Shown: piece by piece, positions 5,794-8,409 of the stretch
Numbering within the stretch: position 1 is the stretch's first letter
Layout of the letters: every line of letters starts with the position of its first letter
From: Citrobacter freundii
GTDB lineage: Bacteria; Bacteroidota; Bacteroidia; Chitinophagales; Chitinophagaceae
NCBI GenBank assembly: GCA_003243445.1
Contig: QFQQ01000130.1
Coordinates: 1-8,409 of the forward strand
Length of the DNA: 8,409 nucleotides
Direction: 5' to 3'
Notes under the pieces: model-generated
Database searches by the model: none
Told to the model about the DNA's origin: nothing
What the model saw: only the letters and a program-made list of their open reading frames with translations
Translations under genes and position numbers: made by a program

Positions 5794-6087
5794 TTAAATA
5801 GCAGGGAACATTTTTTTAAGATCAGGGTGGTCATCAATGATTTTTTTAGCATCATCACATGCTTCATCGTATGACTTAAAGAAATCAACCAAAACGAAAT
5901 AATTATCGATACGTTCGTAAACAGCGAACTCCATTTCGTCAACAAAACTTGTATTAAATTGGTAATTAAATTCTTTCTCGAAATGCTGGACAGCATAGCA
6001 ATAAGGCCAGTGCGAATTAGCTGATCTAAGCTTGGCGTGAATATCAAATTCCTGGCTTGCTGGGTTTGGTTGGGAGGTTATGTTCAT
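5794..6087 (-). CDS. Hypothetical protein, 97 aa, first gene of the PL operon (N position)
   Basis: First gene after PL, about 25 nt from the predicted transcript start. It reads MNITSQPNPASQEFDIHAKL, then AVQHFEKEFNYQFNTSFVDE, MEFAVYERIDNYFVLVDFFK and SYDEACDDAKKIIDDHPDL. It is acidic and rich in aromatic residues and lacks the N-terminal arginine-rich motif of lambda-type N antiterminators, so it is not a normal N although it has that place. ATG 6087 has GGAG 9 nt upstream. The DNA is A/T-rich. A 77-bp gap follows before the 5716 start, holding A/T-rich sequence with two TTAATTAA sites and a short CACC/GGTG inverted repeat but no clear terminator. An immediate-early host-acting or moron protein is a fair guess and no more. 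Confidence 0.7.
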   Translation of the reverse strand: MNITSQPNPASQEFDIHAKLRSANSHWPYCYAVQHFEKEFNYQFNTSFVDEMEFAVYERIDNYFVLVDFFKSYDEACDDAKKIIDDHPDLKKMFPAI

Positions 6088-6118
6088 CTCATTGGCTCCG
6101 TAATTTGCCGATGAAGTG

Positions 6119-6147
6119 ATATTACAAAACGTAATTGACTATGTCTA
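6119..6147 (-). promoter_or_regulatory. PL promoter of the leftward operon
   Basis: On the minus strand the -35 box is TAGACA (6147-6142), the spacer is 17 bp and the -10 box is TAATAT (6124-6119). The transcript start should be near 6112, about 25 nt before the first gene. The -10 box overlaps operator OL1 and the -35 box touches OL2, so repressor or Cro binding would block it. The -10 hexamer is identical to that of PR. Confidence 0.78.
6121..6135. promoter_or_regulatory. Operator OL1
   Basis: ATTACA-AAA-CGTAAT, a near-perfect 15-bp inverted repeat over the PL -10 box. It matches the ATTACA-N3-TGTAAT pattern shared with the OR sites. Its centre is 25 bp from that of OL2. Confidence 0.7.
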
Positions 6148-6160
6148 TACAAAATGAAAT
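6146..6160. promoter_or_regulatory. Operator OL2
   Basis: TATACA-AAA-TGAAAT, a weaker copy of the 15-bp operator pattern, placed just upstream of and touching the PL -35 box. Confidence 0.5.
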
Positions 6161-6189
6161 AAAATTTGATTATTAATTGAAAGCGTTTG

Positions 6190-6204
6190 ATTTCAAAGTG
6201 TATT
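6190..6204. promoter_or_regulatory. Possible operator OL3
   Basis: ATTTCA-AAG-TGTATT, one mismatch in each half-site to ATTACA/TGTAAT. It lies 44 bp from OL2, further than the other spacings, so it is less sure. Confidence 0.35.
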
Positions 6205-6229
6205 TAATTAGTGGTATTGATATTCAGAC

Positions 6230-6254
6230 AAAAAAATCCCGGCATAAGCCGGGA
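6230..6254 (-). terminator. Rho-independent terminator after the repressor gene
   Basis: On the minus strand TCCCGGC-TTAT-GCCGGGA is followed by a run of T, giving a 7-bp G/C-rich stem with a 4-nt loop and a U tail. It lies 21 bp beyond the repressor stop and should end the PRM transcript before it enters PL and the leftward operon. Confidence 0.9.
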
Positions 6255-6275
6255 GTGAGTATTTTACAGAATGTT

Positions 6276-6935
6276 TTATCCGAATGTCTCTTCAGGCCAT
6301 TGTGATGCGACCACCTTGCCAACGACTCTGCAATGCTCGTTGCAGGGTATCATTGGAAACTGTGGGTTTAACGGCTGAAGAAAGACCTGTCCACTATCTT
6401 TAATCAATTTCTTAAAAGTGAATTCATCCCCGCCAAGTCTGGCGATACAGAAATCTCCAGGATCAACTGGTTCTTCAGGGTCAACAAGAATGAGCATTCC
6501 GGCTGGGAAGCTTGGTCTTGAGCCGGTTGGGGCTGTCATGGAGTGTCCATCAACCTCAAGCCAGAATGCATGTTCACTGGCTTTTTTGGTTGTACTGACC
6601 CAGCCTTCTGCATCGCGTTCTGTAAAGGTTCTGAACTCTGGAGAAAACATACCTGCCTGAACGTGAGAGAAAACAGGATATTCATAATGAGGTTTAGGAG
6701 GTGCCGAGAATTGCTCTGGTCCGATGGTGAATGAACCATCTATGTTGAGGGTTGCACCAACAATGCCAAGGATTCGAAAAATCGAACCTATTTCAGCAAG
6801 CGAAGCCGATCTCCTGCCGTTAAGCCAGTGGCTCAAAGCACCTTGTGTAACACCCAATTCCTCTGAAAGTTGGGCCTGCGTAACCCCCACTTCAGACATT
6901 CTGGCTTTAGCCAGTTCATACCATTCTGTTTTCAT
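6276..6935 (-). CDS. cI: CI-like prophage repressor, self-cleaving (HTH plus S24 peptidase)
   Basis: 219-aa repressor that keeps the prophage silent and is inactivated by RecA-stimulated self-cleavage. Residues 19-40 (TQAQLSEELGVTQGALSHWL) are the helix-turn-helix. From residue 84 (YEYPVFSHVQAGMFSPE) to the end (VVGKVVASQWPEETFG) the sequence is close to the lambda CI C-terminal domain. The cleavage site is Ala94-Gly95, the nucleophile Ser132 (GHSM) and the base Lys175 (FTFKKL). Their spacings (38 and 43 residues) equal those of lambda CI 111/149/192. The N-terminal domain is unlike lambda CI and shorter, so the protein is a mosaic. The predicted PRM start falls on or near the ATG at 6935 and only a weak GAG precedes it, so the mRNA may be leaderless as in lambda. 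OR3 overlaps PRM, giving self-regulation. Confidence 0.95.
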   Translation of the reverse strand: MKTEWYELAKARMSEVGVTQAQLSEELGVTQGALSHWLNGRRSASLAEIGSIFRILGIVGATLNIDGSFTIGPEQFSAPPKPHYEYPVFSHVQAGMFSPEFRTFTERDAEGWVSTTKKASEHAFWLEVDGHSMTAPTGSRPSFPAGMLILVDPEEPVDPGDFCIARLGGDEFTFKKLIKDSGQVFLQPLNPQFPMIPCNEHCRVVGKVVASQWPEETFG

Positions 6936-6941
6936 AGGCTC

Positions 6942-6971
6942 ATAATATTACAGTATGTGATAAAGTTTCAA
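6942..6971 (-). promoter_or_regulatory. PRM promoter of the repressor gene
   Basis: On the minus strand the -35 box is TTGAAA (6971-6966) and the -10 box is TATTAT (6947-6942) with an 18-bp spacer. TAATAT at 6950-6945 with a 15-bp spacer is an alternative. The transcript start would fall at about 6935-6938, on or just before the ATG. OR3 covers the spacer and OR2 touches the -35 side. Confidence 0.6.
6947..6961. promoter_or_regulatory. Operator OR3
   Basis: ATTACA-GTA-TGTGAT, 15-bp inverted repeat with one mismatch to the shared pattern. It lies over PRM between its -10 and -35 boxes, the place where Cro or excess repressor would shut off the repressor gene. Its centre is 25 bp from OR2. Confidence 0.72.
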
Positions 6972-6986
6972 TGCACATAATGTAAT
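6972..6986. promoter_or_regulatory. Operator OR2
   Basis: TGCACA-TAA-TGTAAT. The right half-site is perfect and the left has two mismatches. It lies immediately upstream of the PRM -35 box and 7 bp from the PR -35 box, the position from which a bound repressor can activate PRM. Confidence 0.68.
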
Positions 6987-6992
6987 ATTTTC

Positions 6993-7021
6993 TTGCTGAT
7001 TTCAAATACAATGTGTAATAT
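6993..7021 (+). promoter_or_regulatory. PR promoter of the rightward operon
   Basis: -35 box TTGCTG (6993-6998), 17-bp spacer and -10 box TAATAT (7016-7021). Transcription should begin near 7028, leaving an 18-nt leader before cro with the site GGGGGA 6 nt before its ATG. The -10 box overlaps OR1. Confidence 0.78.
7005..7019. promoter_or_regulatory. Operator OR1
   Basis: AATACA-ATG-TGTAAT, one mismatch in the left half-site and a perfect right half-site. It overlaps the PR -10 box. Its centre is 33 bp from OR2, wider than the 25-bp spacing of OR2-OR3 and OL1-OL2. Confidence 0.72.
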
Positions 7022-7045
7022 CTCCTTGAGTAACGGGGGATTAAA

Positions 7046-7261
7046 ATGAGTAATCTTAAAAATATGCGTATTGCCAGTGGGTTAACTCAATGCGAGCTGG
7101 CGAAGAGCATAGGCCATACACAAAGCTCCATTTGTCACTACGAATCTGGTCGGAGAGTTCCAGATATTGAGACATGCCATCTCATCGCATCCGCTTTGAG
7201 TACGTCAGACCGGAAGGTGTTTATCGAAGAAATTTTCCCTCACCCATCAGTAAAGGCTTGA
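7046..7261 (+). CDS. cro: Cro-like repressor
   Basis: 71-aa HTH protein (XRE/Cro-CI family), first gene of the PR operon and divergent from the repressor. Residues 14-35 (TQCELAKSIGHTQSSICHYE and following) form the helix-turn-helix. The recognition helix TQSSICHYESGRR resembles TQGALSHWLNGRR of the repressor at the TQ, H and GRR positions, consistent with both proteins reading the same operators. The length is normal for Cro. The start ATG 7046 has GGGGGA upstream. It is expected to lower repressor synthesis through OR3 and turn down early transcription. The next gene begins 2 nt after its stop. Confidence 0.9.
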   Translation: MSNLKNMRIASGLTQCELAKSIGHTQSSICHYESGRRVPDIETCHLIASALSTSDRKVFIEEIFPHPSVKA

Positions 7262-7338
7262 CATGTCACCGGAAGAATTCATCAAAAAGCACATCACCGA
7301 GGCGCTGGCTGGCGAAGGTTTTCCGGCAGAAGTCGCCA

Positions 7339-7345
7339 GGGGGGG
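7339..7345. repeat. G7 homopolymer at a frame break
   Basis: Seven G inside the gene after cro. One base fewer restores a continuous 85-aa frame across 7263-7521. Confidence 0.9.
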
Positions 7346-7479
7346 CAGAGCATGGTGTTGATTATTACCGGCGATGCTCTCAGTCCAGCCGGAAGGGAAG
7401 CATGTTCGCTGATTGTCTTTTCCGTGCGCGACAGTGGGCTATTGGGCAGACGACAACAGCAGAACGCAAGGCAAAGAAA

Positions 7480-7514
7480 AGGCCGGGAAGGAACGGAGAG
7501 CGCCAACCCGGCCT
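7480..7514. repeat. 8-bp inverted repeat at the end of the cII-position gene
   Basis: AGGCCGGG (7480-7487) and CCCGGCCT (7507-7514) form a perfect 8-bp stem with a 19-nt loop. No T run follows, so it is not a standard terminator. It lies between cro and the antirepressor-type gene, where lambda has tR1, and could be an attenuator or only a coding coincidence. Confidence 0.4.
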
Positions 7515-7565
7515 GTTCTGACTTCGTTTGCATATCTGCGGAATAATACTGCGAGGAATCATTCC

Positions 7566-8409
7566 ATGAAAAACAATACCAATAAACATCCGAACGTTTC
7601 AAGCATTAATGTTGAAAGCCTGCCTGTTATTGCAGGCGTTGAAATCACGACGGATGCCGCCGGGCGATTTAACCTGAACGCTTTGCACAAGGCGAGCGGA
7701 GCGGGTGAGGATAAATCTCCGAGCCAATGGTTACGCCGAAAAAGCACGAAAGAACTCATTGAAGAGCTTAAGCGTAATTTATTGAAAGAGAACCAGAATG
7801 TAAATTTACACTCTGCTCAAAAACCAATCGACACCGTGAATGGCGGCATTGCGCCGGGCACGTTCGCCCACGAACTGCTGGCCATCGAGTACGCCGGGTG
7901 GATCTCACCGTCGTTTCGTTTGCAGGTTAACCAGACCTTTCTCGACTTCCGTACCGGCAAGCTGGCGCCAGTCAGCAGCAGTCTGCCAGACTTCAACGAC
8001 CCGGCGGCTGCTGCGCGCGCATGGGCGGACGAGTATGAAGCGAAGAACAAAGCTATCGGATACGTTCACCGTCAGGCGCAGTACATCGAACACCTGGAAA
8101 ACCTGTTCCAACCGGGAATGTCCCCTTGCCAGTTCTGTAAGCAACTGAACGGCGTCAACGTCCAGCAGGTTAACGCGTTTCTGGCTGATCATAACTGGCT
8201 TTACGACGACCAGCCAAAGGCCAGGCGTCCACTGTGGCGGGTTCATCACTATGCGCGTGATCAATACCTCACCGAACGGCCAGGGCAGGTGGAACAGGAC
8301 GACGGTGAGATGCGCGACACCTTCAAGCCAATCCTGCTGCGAAAAGGTGCGGTGTGGATTTACCGACACTATCTCAAAGGTCATCTTCCGATGAAGAAGC
8401 GCTGGGATG
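7566..8409 (+). CDS. KilA-N / KilAC phage antirepressor-type protein, cut by window edge
   Basis: 281 codons are in the window and the frame is open at the end. Residues about 18-130 form a KilA-N domain: LPVIAGVEITTDAAGRFNLN, LHKASGAGEDKSPSQWLRRK, then FAHELLAIEYAGWISPSFRL and VNQTFLDFR. Residues 145-162 (DPAAAARAWADEYEAKNK) begin a helical linker typical of phage antirepressors. From about 185 (MSPCQFCKQLNGVNVQQVNA) through AVWIYRHYLKGHLPMKKRW runs a KilAC (ANT) domain that appears almost complete. ATG 7566 has GAGGAA 7 nt upstream. KilA-N/KilAC proteins bind DNA and some counter prophage repressors. Here the gene is under PR and so would be silent in the lysogen. Whether it acts on this repressor is not shown. 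Confidence 0.92.
   Translation, partial: MKNNTNKHPNVSSINVESLPVIAGVEITTDAAGRFNLNALHKASGAGEDKSPSQWLRRKSTKELIEELKRNLLKENQNVNLHSAQKPIDTVNGGIAPGTFAHELLAIEYAGWISPSFRLQVNQTFLDFRTGKLAPVSSSLPDFNDPAAAARAWADEYEAKNKAIGYVHRQAQYIEHLENLFQPGMSPCQFCKQLNGVNVQQVNAFLADHNWLYDDQPKARRPLWRVHHYARDQYLTERPGQVEQDDGEMRDTFKPILLRKGAVWIYRHYLKGHLPMKKRWD

Larger units (their letters stand above)
7263..7521 (+). pseudogene. Phage protein in the cII position, frame broken at a G7 tract
   Basis: From ATG 7263 (AAAGG upstream) the frame reads MSPEEFIKKHITEALAGEGF, PAEVARGG, then RAWC and a stop at 7361, giving 32 aa. In the next frame the sequence continues as a well-formed protein: AEHGVDYYRRCSQSSRKGSM, FADCLFRARQWAIGQTTTAE and a basic tail to the stop at 7521. 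The break is exactly at the run of seven G (7339-7345). With six G the two parts join into one 85-aa protein. The product is basic, probably helical at the N-terminus, and lacks a CII-type HTH that I can see. It sits where lambda has cII but I do not claim that function. It may be a real inactive form, a length-switched gene, or a one-base read error. Confidence 0.7.

Noticed and set aside
7905..8384. 159-aa open frame on the minus strand
   Set aside because: It is opposite the KilA-N/KilAC gene, whose domains are clear.
1..8409. CRISPR array, tRNA, rRNA, insertion sequence or attP
   Set aside because: No spaced direct repeats, tRNA-like cloverleaf, transposase or terminal repeats were seen. 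attP would lie past the missing end of int.

Overview
The window is the early and immunity region of a lambdoid prophage of an Enterobacteriaceae host. The evidence is a Rac IntR-type integrase, a DUF1233-type excisionase, a repressor whose C-terminal half is close to that of lambda CI, a Cro-like gene divergent from it, and a long leftward operon of small overlapping genes. The species cannot be told from the sequence. No replication, Q, lysis or structural genes are present, and attP (expected beyond the 3' end of int) is outside the window.

Layout. 1-6087 is the leftward (minus-strand) operon driven by PL (about 6119-6147). In transcription order it holds a 97-aa gene in the N position, a fused 129-aa reading frame (5327-5716), a 120-aa gene, a frame-broken gene at 4715-4965, and a basic 56-aa protein. 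Next come two unrecognised proteins (144 and 192 aa), an ORF6N-domain protein, a shortened DnaN (sliding clamp)-like protein, five small unrecognised phage proteins, xis and int (cut by the window edge). Most neighbours overlap by 1 or 4 nt (TAATG, TGATG or ATGA), so the operon is translationally coupled.

6088-7045 is the switch. It contains PL with its operators, a terminator for the repressor transcript, the cI-like gene (6276-6935, minus), PRM, three OR sites and PR. At least six operator-like sites fit a 15-bp pattern, ATTACA-N3-TGTAAT. PL and PR both have the -10 box TAATAT overlapping the edge of an operator.

7046-8409 is the start of the rightward operon: cro-like, a frame-broken gene in the cII position, and a KilA-N/KilAC antirepressor-type gene cut by the window edge.

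Three points stand out. (1) Three long G/C homopolymers (8, 10 and 7 bases) each lie where a reading frame is broken or fused, which suggests either length-variable on/off tracts or assembly errors. (2) The DnaN-like protein keeps clamp domain II and the clamp C-terminus but lacks the rest of the clamp. (3) The repressor is a mosaic: a lambda-type self-cleaving domain joined to an unrelated DNA-binding domain that matches new operators. No lambda-type N protein or nut site was found.
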